Shown piece by piece: positions 26,120 to 40,000 of a stretch of 64,000 nt of DNA. A model generated the notes under the pieces. That model ran no database searches, had not been told where the DNA came from, and was given only the letters and a program-made list of their open reading frames with translations. Origin of the DNA: Panaeolus papilionaceus (lineage: Eukaryota > Basidiomycota > Agaricomycetes > Agaricales). The stretch spans positions 1,178,001 to 1,242,000 of the forward strand of contig JADNRZ010000008.1 of assembly GCA_015501605.1 (NCBI GenBank), given 5' to 3'. The position numbers were made by a program, and so were the translations under genes. How positions within the stretch are numbered: the first letter of the stretch is position 1; each line of letters opens with the position of its first letter.

Positions 26120-28721
26120 TTATAACGTGTTGCCTTGATTACTGCTTATGGCCAAGCTGTAAGTATTCATGAGTTTTTCTTCTCGAGATTCGGTCTGGTG
26201 CATCTTCTGTTTTTGAGCAACCTGCGGCATCTCAATCACACTACTTACACCGGTTAGGATTTCATCAGGGGAGCGAACATCACGGACATCACCGCGTCTG
26301 ATTTCGATCGAGACACCTTCGATTAACTTGAGGAAACTGGACATTAATCCGGATCGAACGTAGTTAGTGTACAAGGTCATGTATTTAGCACGACCAGCTT
26401 CCACACTGCGGAAAGGTCTGTTTAAAGGTTTGTAAGACGAAACTAGCTGCGTCTTCGAACTAGAAATGCTGACCTGAGGGAATTGTGGGAGAATTTGATT
26501 CCAATAGGTGCACGAACTATCCGCAGCAAAGTGGTCGCCAGCGTCTGCTTTCGAGGTGGATAAACCCAGAATAGCAAGCGTTGTAGAATCCTTTGGATCG
26601 TATTTTTTCCAGCCGGTGACTCTGGGTCCCAAACGGGGATCTGTAGAACGTGTCGTGCAATGTGATGTTAAAAACATGGAGAACAAGCGCCCGATATGAA
26701 AAGCAAGTCTGTTAGCTATCGAGGTCATTCGGATACGAGCCTAAGCAAGGGGTCCTACCTTTAATAAAGTTTGTCCAGGCTGTCACCATGAAGTCGGAAA
26801 TGGCAACCTGGTCGGCGGTCGCGGCAACGAATGGAGGAGATAATACAATGGTTCGCCACTGCCCCATGACAAATCGGATGTCAGACCCGTGGAAAGCGCC
26901 GATTCGAACTCCCCGAGAGTTCAGGTTACTTGCAACATGATCGAAACGATATCGCCAGACAGGAAGCCCCAGAGCCGTTGATCGCAATGTCGCCAGGTTG
27001 TGTGCTAAACACAGCATGTGAGCGTCTCGCCATATACCTGCCGAGGCGTCGTAGGCTGTAGGAAACGCTTCCGATGGGACCGTGTAATGCTTCTGAAGCT
27101 CAGCGAGGTTGGAGAAAGGGAAGTTCAAGTTGTTGCTTTTACTGCATATGTTTTAAATTGGCATTCTCATGAGTAGGAAGGGCTTATCAAGCCTGGGTAG
27201 CATTCACCTATACTGAGTGATGTCAGAAAGGTATGCCGTTGGTTCTCCTTCGACAATCAGCGTCCCTTCATCCTTAATATGGGTGTGAGTACCGATGAAC
27301 GGCCTATCATACATATATGGCAGCGTTACCTTATTTGTTCCAATTAACAACGGAACTTTCGCCGTCCTCCCTGCCCTAGTTTGAGCAACGAAACTGATTT
27401 CGCGAGGTTAGCTGGTACGACAGTCTCTAGATAGCGAGATTTGATACTACTCACTCTTTGAAAACCGTTACATTATCGGTCACTGGTTGGAACTGGGTAC
27501 CTGTCGATAAAAGCACCTGTCTTAACTCTGCCCCTGTTTTCTTTCGAAGGCAATCGAGAAGCCCATGCTTAGTTGGGCAGCTCATGTTGGCTGCTATTTT
27601 TGATATCTGATCATTAAGCTGCCACATCGGTTGCAGGGCTAGTCAAGATAATGGAAAACCTGTTAGCCTTGAGACGTCCGACAATAGCTCGAACAGTGTC
27701 ACTTACTATCTCCACTTTGCATTATTGCCCCCCATATGAGGGGATTGTCATGGTAGGCAGACAGGTAAAGGTTTGTCATTTCTTACAGACTTTGATTAAT
27801 ATTGTTTGATGGCACGTTCATCGGAGGGCCTACCTGCTCCCACCGATTCCCCTGTCGTGGCATTAGCCAAGAACAAGAAACAGAAAAATAGCCCAGAGCT
27901 CACCGCCAAGCGTAATCTTTCTTGGATCTCCACCAAACTTCTTCACATTGTTAAAGACCCACTCGACTGCGGCACGGGTATCGAGCAAGCCGAAATTCTG
28001 GGTTTGATCAGATTCAGCAATTTCAGCGGCATGAGGGAACCCCCATAACGAAAGACGGTAGTTGTAGCTTGCAAACACTATACCCTGACATATAGTGTCT
28101 GCTTGTAAGTCAAAGGCATCCCATCAAAACATCTTGCTTTACCTTCGATGCCAGGTAGGTTCCATCAATCTTAGGGTCAGATGAAGCACCGCTGTCAAAA
28201 CCACCCCCACTAGAGCATAAAATTAAATGGATGAGTTTTGTACGATGGAGCTCCGACGCTAGCACACTCACTGTGAATACAAATAGACCGGCAAATCTTT
28301 GGCGTTCGAGGGCGTGATAATGTTCACTCGAAGACAATCCTCGCTCTGGACCGCAGTCCCGTTCCCACCGTCAGACCTATCGTAGGAGACCGTGAGCATA
28401 CTATGTTGTAGCGTCAAGTCGTCGGTCTGACCTTCCTTGTAGACAGGCTGGACCATAAGCAGTGGCGTTAATTAATGAGTTGGTTGGCCGTCGAGGTATG
28501 GGAGGCCTCCAGCGATTCTGACCACCAGTGTCTTCAGCGAAAGGGATACCAAGCCATTTATTTAGACTGATTTCAGTGGTGGTGGAATCTACGTATCCAA
28601 ATACCGGCCCTGACGTAGTGTGTACGATAAGCTTACTCTTTGGCACTCCTTGAGTCGCATCTGCTGCGAAAATTCCGATGCGAAGCGATATCAACAGAAA
28701 AAGCAGCGGCGTCCTGAGCAT
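26120..28721 (-). CDS. Secreted type-B carboxylesterase/lipase
   Basis: Eleven exons on the minus strand keep phase: 28721-28432, 28376-28272, 28209-28143, 28084-27904, 27851-27834, 27781-27707, 27638-27455, 27393-27330, 27272-27208, 27141-26759 and 26640-26120. An N-terminal signal peptide is clear (MLRTPLLFLLISLRIGIFA). Family motifs: GIPFAED, SEDCLRVNI, the oxyanion loop HGGGF (about 132), NYRLSLWGF, the nucleophile elbow GESVG (Ser about 217), the acid in DEGT (about 330), and AFHGSDI with the catalytic His (about 432). All triad residues are present, so it should be active and hydrolyse esters outside the cell; the substrate is unknown. The elbow lies in an 18-nt exon. The reading frame stays open about 115 residues past the usual family end. 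An alternative splice after FPQ, with acceptor near 26408, would end the protein ten codons later, so the C-terminus is uncertain. Confidence 0.85.
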
Positions 28722-29215
28722 TTCTGTTCGTTGTGTTCACGGAGTGTGGTGCAGAGTAGCCTTCTTCTTTCTGGCACAAAAGGTCGTAGTGAGCCGTTCT
28801 AAGAGATCCTGGCCCATTTTTAGTCTCGGTGACACCTCGGGGTCGCAGAACTTCTAATGCGTCGTGGCTTTGTGCGATTGAAGGGTTGGAACGACAATGG
28901 AAGTCCGTGCGATGGCAAAGGCCTGGAAAAAAGACGGCAAATTTGACATACCCTTTTTCAATATACTCGATGTGCCAACGAATTGAAGGTGCTGCAATTA
29001 TGCGACGAACGGGCTGGATTCTATTCCGAGCCACCCTGGCCTTCTCACCTGCCCCTGGGCGTGTCTTTTTTAAGACTCAGCGATAGAATCGCGCACGGCG
29101 GAGCTGCAGCGGAGTCCGGGGTGAGGACCTGCCGAATAACGGCCGATTTTATTTCTCACGATCTCCAACTCCAGGAAACGGCGATGCTCGCCTTGTTGAA
29201 CACAATCATCGCCAA
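28722..29215. promoter_or_regulatory. Shared divergent promoter region, esterase and CFEM genes
   Basis: The carboxylesterase (minus) and the CFEM protein (plus) start 494 bp apart and point away from each other, so their promoters must lie here. Both products are predicted to be extracellular or surface-bound, which would fit co-expression, but no specific regulator site is recognised. Confidence 0.4.
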
Positions 29216-29969
29216 ATGTTCTCACTTGTCCACTTTTTCCTGCTACTATCACTCAATGTAGCCGTGAAATGTCAGACTCCAGTTCCACCGTCGACATTTC
29301 CTCCGTTTTCCTCAGCTCAGACTCCCAGTCCAACCTTGATTTCAGCAAATAGTTCATCGAGACCAGCAAGCTCAGTGTCGACCACTTCGACAAGTTCAAT
29401 ACCGTTTCCAAGTCTGGGTGGATATTCACCATGTGGTGTGAAATTTTTTCGGATATTAATATCGAGTTCATATTGAAATAATTGCGTATTCAAGTCACTA
29501 ACTGCCTTGCCATGGGGATCGCTCGGGTGAATTGCACGAGCATCGTGGATGTGAACTGCTTCTGTGCCAAGTAAGGTCCTTGTATATTTATTCAACTTAC
29601 TCATCACGGCTGAACTATGTTTTGAAATTCTACAGGGATAACTTTACTTCGGAGCTTGTCGCTTGCATCCTTGCCAATTGTGCAGAGGAAATTCATACAG
29701 CTGAAGATCTGGCGCGACAATTCTGTCATCTTGCCTCAGGAACACCTTCTTTATCCTTCCCTTCGGTGCCTACTACGACTACATCCTCGTCATCCATATC
29801 TTCCACGACTTCCGGAAGTTCGTCCGTGACATCCCCACCGAGCACACCCTCCACGGGTGGTTCTGCGCAGCTCAGGCTATTACGAGCTCCCTTACACGCG
29901 GAAGCGCCTCTCATTGCTCTAATGTGCACCGTGTCTGCTCTTATGTTCGGCCTCTATCTTACCCTATAA
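29216..29969 (+). CDS. CFEM-domain protein, probably GPI-anchored
   Basis: Three exons (29216-29435, 29495-29570, 29636-29969) join in phase to 209 residues. A signal peptide is present (MFSLVHFFLLLSLNVAVKC). After a Ser/Thr/Pro linker the CFEM domain spans about residues 70-140 with eight cysteines in the expected order (SPCVTNC, VNC, VNCFC, ACILANC, FCHL). A second Ser/Thr-rich stretch and a hydrophobic C-terminal tail (LIALMCTVSALMFGLYLTL) suggest a GPI anchor and a cell-wall or membrane location. CFEM proteins act in surface adhesion, haem or iron handling, or host contact; which role applies here cannot be told. The Asp typical of haem-binding CFEM proteins is not clearly in place, so I would not claim haem binding. 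Confidence 0.88.
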
Positions 29970-31067
29970 CCGCCCCACCTCGCCCTGACAGTTTCGCGCT
30001 TAATTTATTCCGCTTTCACGCTATGGACCATATCCATCTTAATTATGGACGACTTTGGGTTTTCGTTCATTGTATAACCGTATAATTTCACTTATTGAGT
30101 TGGAAATATAAATATATTGCAGAGCAGCCATTTTAAGCTGTGTAGAGGTATCAAGCTTCGAGCCGGACGCAGTACTGAGCAGGAGCTCCTTCGTAAAGTG
30201 GAAGCATTTCCCTGTCGTCATTATAGGCCTAGAAAGGGAGGTCTATTTCCACGCCAAGATTTGCACACATAATCAAAACTCCAGCGCCAAAATGGTTGTT
30301 GCGCGATGCAACTGAATAGGACGCCCATTTTACACATACTAATGAAAGAAAATCGCGTACAGGTAGGTACAAGAGCCGATGGATAATATCCAGATTGGTG
30401 CCATAGCCTACACGAATAATAATTTCAGTCTTTACCAACACAGTGATCTTCCAGGGCCTATAGTTGGCCCGTCCAGCGGTCTCGTATTGTGTCCATTTGA
30501 CTATTTTTACGTTTCGAATATTCCAAATAAACGTTGCAATGTCCATAAAGAACGCATCCATCATGGCAAGCGAATCTCAGGAATCCGGACGAGCAGCAGC
30601 TACGAAGCTATTTTTCCAACACCAGCTGGGAACGAAGGAATAAAGCTGGTAATGATTAGCATGGAATCAATGAAGAAGTCGGCGACGTGGACTGCGCTTT
30701 TGATGAGAGAGGAATCGCAACTTAAACTGCTGTGACATAGCCTCCGTTTTATCGTTGTGCCGCCGCCGCTCCAATATTCAAAAGGCAAGTCCGAGGAGCC
30801 TAACTGCTGATCTTCAGTTCTATCATTTTTCAAATGATTGTCAAGTAGAAATAGCTGGAGCACCTCAGAAAGAGCCGACGGGTGATAGTCAATTGGCGCG
30901 GGCCTAGACCCGTTATTAGGTTAGTCACCATGTTTGAGAGACCATTAGAGACGCAAGGTTTTGACCCGCGAATTATGGACTATGTGATTGATGAGGGAGA
31001 TATGATATTTTGCATTCGTTTCAAAATCGTACATGATAGCCATGTCATATAGTTAAACCGGATTATG
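29970..31067. other. Intergenic region between convergent genes
   Basis: Lies between the stop codons of the CFEM gene (+) and the GCN1 gene (-). Overlapping frames on both strands at 30229-30735 are open for 110-118 codons but have no motif and mirror one another, so they are probably chance. No repeat seen. Confidence 0.45.
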
Positions 31068-34000
31068 CTAGAACAACCCATGTAGGCTGTCGTGGTTCAA
31101 GGTTTTAATTAGATCTCTTGCTTCTCTTGCAGGACGAGCGATGAAAGGTTTCTCGTTGGCTGCGCTTTCCAGAGTCTTCTGCGCCACTTTGCGCAGCAGC
31201 TCCAATTTTTGGAAAAGGTTTGGTTGATCGTTGTCATCATCTTCATCCCCAGAGATAACCGTTAGGATGACGTGCGACGATATCACGGACGGCGGGGTTC
31301 CATTCACAAGATAAGACCTAAAAATAAAGCAATTCAGTACTTGTCTACTTTGAAACTGCAGGGCTGCATAGAAAAAATGGGTGATAGCCGATTAGATAAC
31401 TCACTCTGTAATTGGTCGTAAAAGCTCCGGTTGATCTGACAGGGCGCACACAAGCGACCCAACAGCCTCGCAATAGTGTCCGTCTATCGATATTTAGGTC
31501 AATGATCCCAACAACTGAATAAGGTAGTATATTTACCGGAACGAGCCTCTCGGAAAGATTCGGAGACGACATCGATGCAGGCCTCCCTGGCCTTCTCTCC
31601 AATATTTTGCGAAGCGTTCCGAACGACCTGGGCCAGGGCCAGAACGAAGCTTGTAGCGATATTCTCCTCACTTCCCCGCACACCCGTAACGAGCTCGGTG
31701 ATGACTGGATCTACTCTCGGCTGATTTTTCATCAAGACGCCGAGCGCTTCGGCTGCCTTCGTCCTGACTGCTACATGAGTTGGGTCGCTTATACTCTTGA
31801 CAAATGTACGCTGCAGTTGCGGGAAAAATGGCTTTACAAAAGCAGGGATATGAACCAACATAGAAGTCAATGCGCTGAGAATAGCAATCTTGACACCCGG
31901 AGGATAGGTAGTAGCTTGCGTAGCAACACGGATGAGAGGACCTGTAAATGGAACAACAAAGGGTTTAATCGCATCTTGGCTCGTTCTTTCAACCAAATCC
32001 CCAATAGCGTAGGCGGCTTGTTCTCGTTGTTCGTTGCTTCCAGTCGTGAGACCAGCAATGATAATGGGGACCGTCGGTGAAACGCCTTTAGGCAGATCGA
32101 AGCCTGATACCGTGCGACCAGGAGCACCTGTGGATTCAATCGTACGACGAAGGGGGACAACCAGAGGTTCCAATTCATCTTTCGGCACAGCCTTAACGAA
32201 AGTATCGAATGCGGTCCATGCCGCTGTGTGAACAGCCGTTTCAGAATCGTCCAGCAGTGTTACAAGTTGACGGATCCAATCAACCCGATATAGCGAGTAG
32301 TCTAGGTCGGAAACTTCGCAGAACAGCGCAAATAATTTGCAAGCACTGACCCTACGGGTTGGTGTGTCGTTTTTTGCCCTGAAATACTTTTTAGACTGAG
32401 TCAAGGCAGTTTCTAGAAACCCCGCTTACCATCCAATCAGAAGCATCATGATTGTATTCAGACCTTCAGAGTCATTAACGGACGAGAGAAGAGCATTCAA
32501 GGCCTCGTTGACTGCATCTTGGAGCTCTTCATCAATATCGCTTTCAAGAACCTTGACCAAAGGATTCAAAATAGCGGTAAGCCTTCTGCTAAGAGCGTTG
32601 CCTGCCACGGTGACTAATGACCCCAAAGCTCGTGCATTGAAAACGGTCATCGGCAAAGCAGTAAGAGTGGGGATCAAGACCGGGAATACAGTCGAAGCCC
32701 GGACCTGATGAATGGTTAATATTTGGCAGTCTTACTGATGAGACCAGATGTCCTTACCGCCATGACTTCCTTCAAAGCCTGGAGAGCAGTGCCGGAACTC
32801 TTTCCAGGTTGACGTAAGGCTTCCAACAATGTCGGAATTGTTTCATCGATGGCTTTGGCACCGAGTTCTTCTTGCAAAACATCAAATGCTTGCGCAGCAG
32901 CGGTGCGAACGTTGGCTTCGTCATCGACCAAAGCTGTGCGTACAATCGAAATAATGTCATCTTCGTGGTCTTCTCTCTGTCCCTCGGAGGTGCTTTGCCT
33001 GTGTGCGATGTTTGGTGAAATGTATACGAGGGAGAGCCGGCAAAACTTACATGACATGGCTGATAACCAGAGCCACACCTTCACGCGTCCTGGCATCAGC
33101 AGATGAGGCCTTGGCTTTGAGGATGGGCATGATATCTCCCAAAATACGTTCGCCAAATTTACGGCACAGTTCTGCCACCGTTCTTCCGGATGTCTGACGC
33201 AGCAGGGTTAGCCGAGCACGATGACATCAGAAAGCTGGATTACCTCTTGCTGCTCAAATTCATCTGAGGAAATCAGGAAGATAATTTGAGAGATTAGTTC
33301 GGGTAGGATTTCGCGGACTGTGTGATCATTTTCAACCAATGAACAGGTCAGATTATTGAGACAAGGACCAACCTGTGCGTGGCGTGTTATGCACCAAAGC
33401 CTTCCAAATCTGAATGGAGGCCTGGCGAACAACGACCACACCATCTTGCCTGACAAGGTAAAGGGCGGCCAAAATTCTATCGCGACGTTCAGGACCCAGG
33501 ACTTCCACAAGAGCACGGCGAGAGTTTTCGGCAGTGGCTTCAGCGGCAACATCCTCTTCTTCGAGGTCAGATGTCTTGCCTGAGATGCCGGACACTTTGA
33601 ACAGCAATTCTCCAACAAGCGTAATGGACGCATGCTAAAATTAAGGGTGAGTGGAGTCACAAGATTGATGTTATGGGATACTTACCCTGATACGCCAACC
33701 AGGATCGAACATTCCATGTTCCAGTTCTGGTAATAGAAGGTCGATGGCACGACTCGAGTAGTTGGTAACGACCATTCTACCAGCCCGCATAGCGGCTTCT
33801 CGCACGTATTCTTCTGTGTCTGACAAACCTCCAAGAATAGGAGCAATGATCTTGGGTAAATGAGGTTGGAAACGTGTCCCAAAGGTAGCAGGCAGATATA
33901 CAAGCAAGGACATAAATCCCTCCCTGACGGTGGGGCGTGGTGATCTCGCATTTGCGAGAATATCTGGAAGTAGACCCTCCAGCCTCTCCATACCGAGTCC

Positions 34001-37000
34001 TGAGAGCACTTCCGAAAGACCTTGGGCTGCACCCTGGCGATCGACTCCCGAGGTGTCGGTCTTGAGGACACGAAGAAGATTGGGCACAAGGTCTGGGAAG
34101 TAATTTTCCCCCATACGCTCTACCAGGGTTCCCAGAGCCTTTGCAGCAGTCGCCCGGGCCTCTGGTACGGGGTCCACAAGGACCTGGTGGACCAGAGGAA
34201 GGAGTTCGTCGAGGTATGGAACGAAATCTTTGGCGTCCGTCAGTGATGCAAGGTTGCCAACAATTTGCGCCGCTTTCTTCTTGGTATCTGCCCCTCTTTC
34301 GCGTAGACCGCGTTCCAAGATAGGGATAACCTGATTGCAGGTGAAAATAAAATCAAAATAATAATCGACGTGAATTACTCACAAGAGCCAACGATGAGTG
34401 ATCAATGTAGTGCATGAAAGATTTTTTGAGAAGCGATGTGAGAGCAGTTGGAGTCTTTGAAGGGTCTACAAGTGCTTTGAGGAGCACTGGTACCAGTGAC
34501 TGAATTTCAGGATTGCTGATAACTTCTCCGAACTGTTTCAAACTCTTGTTGGCTGATGTCCGAACTTGTGCGTGAGAATCGGTTAACACTCCTGTTAGTC
34601 GGGGAATAACAATCGGCAGTGATATTGACAGTTGGCGAGGAGAGCAGTATGCCATCATTCCAAGCAATTCAATGGACCCTTTCTTGGAGCGCCATTGCTT
34701 TTCATCTAGGCCTTCCAATAGAGTTGGCAGGATGAGCTTAACGCCATAGCCAGAAAGATTTCCCATGATAGCCTTTGCGGCATCTTGTGTAGCTTCGCGA
34801 ACATCAGTGCTTGCATCACCGAAACAAGCCAGCAGCATCGGAAGGATATGGGGGATGTAGGGTTCAAATAGTCGATCCAATGTGTTTGACATGGTTTCGA
34901 GGGCAAACATGACCCCCTGGCGAGGTTCGTGTCTTTTCTTGTCCTCAGCCGCTGCTTTGAGACGGCTGAGAACATTGAACTCCTTCATGCCACCAATACC
35001 GGTTCCATTGAGTACACCAGCCAGTCCATAAGCTGCTCCACGTCGTGCACCATACTTGGGTGCGTTGAGAAGATCGTCAAATAGAGCATCGACTAGTGAT
35101 GGAAGACGGGGCCGCATAAGAGATACAAGGGGCGACAAGCACTCTGAAACAGCAATTTGGACCTGTTCGGCTGGAGTCTTGAGGGCTTCAACCAGACGAT
35201 CAACAATGGCAGGGATCCTCTCATCTGAAGATTCCAAATGGCGTGCAACGCGACCAAAAAGAATGACCACCGCCTCCTTGATAAAGTCATCCGTATCAGA
35301 AGACGATCCAGGAAGAGCGAGGTGCGATTCGAAGATGGAAATCAAACCAGCCAAGCGTTTGGCTCCATGGGCGTCAATGATAGTTGTGCCTGCGGAAAGC
35401 ATTCCTTTTCGGACATCCGCTGCCTTGTCGCCAAGTGCCTGATCCTTGATCAAGAACGCGAAGAAAGGTTCTAGCTGGTCTTCTGTTATAGAAGGAGCGG
35501 ATAGCTCGAAGGTGTGCGCAATAGCGAGGCGTGCTGTCCATGGATCCGATCTGTCCAAACTCTGTTGGATGACCATTCCCTGTTAAGATACCGTGAGGAT
35601 CAAGCATGTCTAAATGTGCAACAACCTGTTCTCACATATTGATCGAACTCAGGAGCGAGAATCTTGGCCTTTCGGGAAAATATTAGATAAATAGAAAGAA
35701 ATAGAACTCTAAATCGCCAACCTTCTCTCGGTAATGTTCCTGGAGGGCGGTCATAGTGGAATTAACAACCTTAGGCCACTGCTCAAGCGCTTCCGCAATT
35801 GCCGCCGCCGTTGCAGATCGGACGTAAGCATTCTCATGGTCTGTCGGATGTTTTTAATTATGACGGTCGTATGGATGAAAAGAAAGAATGGACAAACCCA
35901 GGAACGGCAAGAGATGATTCAAGAACTCTTCAGGTGCATCCAAGCCATTATCTTCCCATGCATGACGAGCGAGGCGCTCATTTTGCTCATCTTCGTCGTG
36001 GCATGCAATCCAAAGCTCAGCGGACCAGTCCATTTCTGTCAAATCGAACGTCTACCAAACATTTAAAATGCAGTTCAAAACAGAAGGAGCAACGAGAGCA
36101 ACGCACCTGAATACTTTGCAAACAAGAGTTACGGACGTAAGATTCTTGGTGCAATGTGCCTTTGAGCAGAGCTGCTGTTTCTTCGGGCGTGGCGTTAGCA
36201 GCAATCGCCTCTGAGAGTCCAACCAAAGCTGAAGATGCCTCCTTTCCAAGGTTTGGTTGCGCTCGGATAACATGGATTAAATCGTGGATGATCTTCAACC
36301 GTGGGTATGCCGGGTTGGAATCTGTAGCAGCTGATCAGCAAATCCAAATACCAAGGTAGATATCAGGAACGAACATTCTGAACAATGGAACTTGATGATG
36401 TCCAAGGAGAGGGCGACTTGTTCAAGAGGATCGTCCTCTTCTTCATCTTCATTCTCGCCGGTTTCTCTAGTATTCTTCAGACCACCTTCCCGCAGGATGA
36501 AGCTCATTAGGGGGAAGAGGTAAGAGAAAGTTGCGGGGTCAAATGGCGTATTTTCGGCCAGAAAACGAATTTTGAAGAGTACACGGATAACAAGAGCTGT
36601 TATTTCGGTCAGAAATCGCAATAACTTGAAACAGTCAAGTGGTACTGACAGTGCAGTGGCTCCGCTTGAAGTTCTTCTGGGACGGTCCCAATTTCCTGAC
36701 ATCTGAGGGTGGCAATTCCAATCCATTTCCTAAACGTGTCCAAGCGTGGTGACGCCATTGTGGACAGACTCTAGAGATAATAGTCATCAGAGACGGAGCG
36801 ACATATAGAAAAAAAAATAGCTCACCAGGTATGTCTCAAAGGCCAAGGGCCCTGCTAAGAAGGAACCACGTTTCAGCGCACCACTCAACATGAGGGAGAC
36901 CAAATCGGACATGTACAGCTGGAACTCCTCCACATTCGCGTTCACGATGCTCTGCACGAAGTGGAGTCCTCGAGTTAGAGATGAGGCAATCAGGTTGACT

Positions 37001-40000
37001 TGTTGCCTGATCTTGGACTCCTTCTCCAGCTGGGCATGAACTAGTGCCTGTTGCTGTTTTGTGAGCGTTACACCGGTAGCCTTCTTAGCAGCCAAGGACT
37101 TTCTGATCTCCTCTTCCCAGCGAGCGATTTCGTAATCCTTCCCTTTGTTCGGACGATTATCACTCTGAGTCGCAGCAACCACTAACATACAGGTGAGATA
37201 CGTTCAAAAGACGTAAACAGGGGTTCACAACATACCATCAACGAAGGTTGTTCCTTCAGGAGTGGCCCAGATACCTAGAGATTCATCTGAGATGTTGTTG
37301 AGCACCGAAGGATCAAGGTCTACGTTGAGTTGATCTCGAAGACTGGGGAGAACGGTAGATGGAGAAACAAAGACCAGGGTAGTGATAGCCTTGAAGCTCG
37401 CTTCAGAGAAACCATGCTGGGAAAGCGTAAATAAGGAGGGTTAGATTTATGCCAACCTGTGAAATTTACCTGGTTTGATGTAGAGGCCTCGTAGATCAGA
37501 TCCAAAAGTTTTTGAAGATTGCTGCTGATGACTTGATATGGATCTAGGGATGCCTTTTGACACAAATCGATCCATGTCTGGCGTGCCGACCCGCCTAAAA
37601 AGGCGTATGGGTAAAATTTATCAACTTCAGAAAATCGTAAAATGATCTTACAAACAAGGTCGTGATGAGCTATCAAGATCAGTTGTATGATAGCATGCTC
37701 CTTGACACTCTGCTCAACACCCTGTTCAAATGTAGCTGAGCTCAAGAGGATAGCAGACAAGCGAGCATGCTTGTTCCAGGCAACCGGTGTGTCCTCGGCC
37801 AATCCCTTCGCAGGAGATGGAAGTCCCCGTGTACAGAAAGCTGAAACAGCCTCCCTGATAATCGCGGGTGCAAGTTTCGGTAAGCTCTTTACACCAGCAA
37901 CAACTGTGTCATTTATGTCCCGTCTGACATTAGACGAGTGGCCCTCCAGGGCGAGGTGCACGAACAAAAGACCAAGTTGAATCCTGCCAGAGTATAAGGA
38001 CACTTGTCGTATGCATCATCGCAAGAGGAAAACAAACCTCAGTGTCTCATTCTTGTTCAGCTCGGACACAAAATGAGCCAAAGTTGCTTCAGCCGCCCTA
38101 AGCAACCACCGCTCGTCGTCTTCATCGGTTACCTTCTGGTAGATTTTATCCCACAAGAGGAAAGACTGCTTAGCACCACCTGTAGTGATGGCAGAAATAA
38201 CTGCATTTCCAGTAATCTGAGAGTCTAAAAGCTGGTCAAAGCATGCCCGAAACAGATAGGAAGGTGAAGGTCGTACTGAATTTCCCAGACTTCGAAAACG
38301 GACCCAACAACACGGAGAGAGCAACATAACCCTCAAAGGGTCCACTCGCAGGGTTCAGCGAAGCACTTTTCAAGGCAGCTTCAAATGATGGGAGCAGACC
38401 CTTGGCAAGCTGGACGCCTTTCTCTGTCTGCAGCACATCCTGTTCATCAAAGAATATTTTGCCAGCCAGGCCTACAAATGCTCTTCGGATGGCAGGTTTG
38501 GCATTGGCCATCTCCTTCGCTATGAGTTGTGTTATGTCTGCCGGCAATCCGGTGTGTTTGACGACATAAGAAATGTGGGATGGGAGAGATGACGCTAAGG
38601 TGCTGATAGCAGTATCGTTGGTCTCTTTGGCAAGCAGTGGAATAGAACTTTGGACGAGGGTACTTGAAACATCGTCTGCAGGAACGAGAAAAGAAAGCAT
38701 GGAATATAGAGCACAACGATGGTCAGGTCCAGCGGTTTTGCCGGTTTTGGGGAGCGTGAGGAGTTCAGTAACAGCAATCTTCGAAATGTTTGCATCCAGG
38801 GAAACCACAGCCTTGAATAGCTGGACGCAGTTCGTGCGAATAAGAGGGTTAGAGGATTTAGAGTTGCTAATGAGTTGTTGGAGGAGCTTTTGAAAAGCCT
38901 CTGTGGAAAGTGGGTGTCGGTAGGCAGAGAAGAACTGTGTGATAGTAGGAAGACAGTATTCAGGAGACCTCAGGAATGATTTCTCAATAGTGGGGAGGAT
39001 CGATTTTGTGAGGTCCTCTGGGGACACATAGGTAGTGATAAAATCGTTTAGTGCTGCCTGGAAACAGTGAGTCCGAGTCAATGCTAATTTAGAATAATGA
39101 ATACCGAGGTATGCTCTGGTACATGTCCTTTCGCCAAAATGAGGGAAGATGCGTACACGGCGACAATTCCTTCCTAGAGCTAATGAGCATTGCTGAACGA
39201 TCAGGGTAAAAAAATAACGTACTTTGAGATTTGGTGGTAGCCTTTTAACGGGCTCCTCTTCGACATGCTTCAACCTCACAAGTACATCAATGGATGTTCC
39301 CAAGAGAGGGATAAATCTCAGAGCATTTGAACTAGTTTTGATGACCGATAGAAGCGTATCAATAACAGTCGGGATTTTCGGGCCTGCCTGCGGTTTATAA
39401 GAAAAGGATTGTCCAGCAAGAGTTAGAGAAAGAAAAACAATCGCACTGATCGAAGTGCACGGCGTGTTCTTGTCAGTGCACCATGTTTGAGAGATGTTTT
39501 CGCTTGCGATGAATCTGCAAGCATATCGAAAAGCAAGGCAATCGATCCAACCAGCATCTTAAACGAATTGGATTCCGAAAGGTGTGGGTTATATTTCACA
39601 CATATAGTGTAAAGCCCACATGACCAACTGTGCAAGACAAACAGGTTGGATGGCGCGTAGGAGCTTGGAAATGTTGTCAATATACCATAAAAAAGGTGTC
39701 TGGAAGAAGGACATACTCTGCATTCCCTCTCTTCACCAAACCGCCGACCTCATTAGACAACCATCCAATGATTTGATCCGCTACACCCATTCTAGTCTCA
39801 TCCTTGGCTCCTTCATCTGTTCCTCGGAGCTCGTCTCTTCTGACGAGCTCCATGCCGACAGCTTCTACTGCATCTCTGGAGGTTGCATCGGAATATATGG
39901 GGTACGTCAGAGTTAAAACCTTGAACAGATCTAACACCTGGGAGAGGGTAAGATCTATCATGGGGCCAAAAAAAATCAAATTTTATCGCACTAGCCGTTA

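Noticed and set aside
30229..30735. Open frames of 110-118 codons on both strands
   Set aside because: They overlap each other, lack any motif and sit between two convergent 3' ends.
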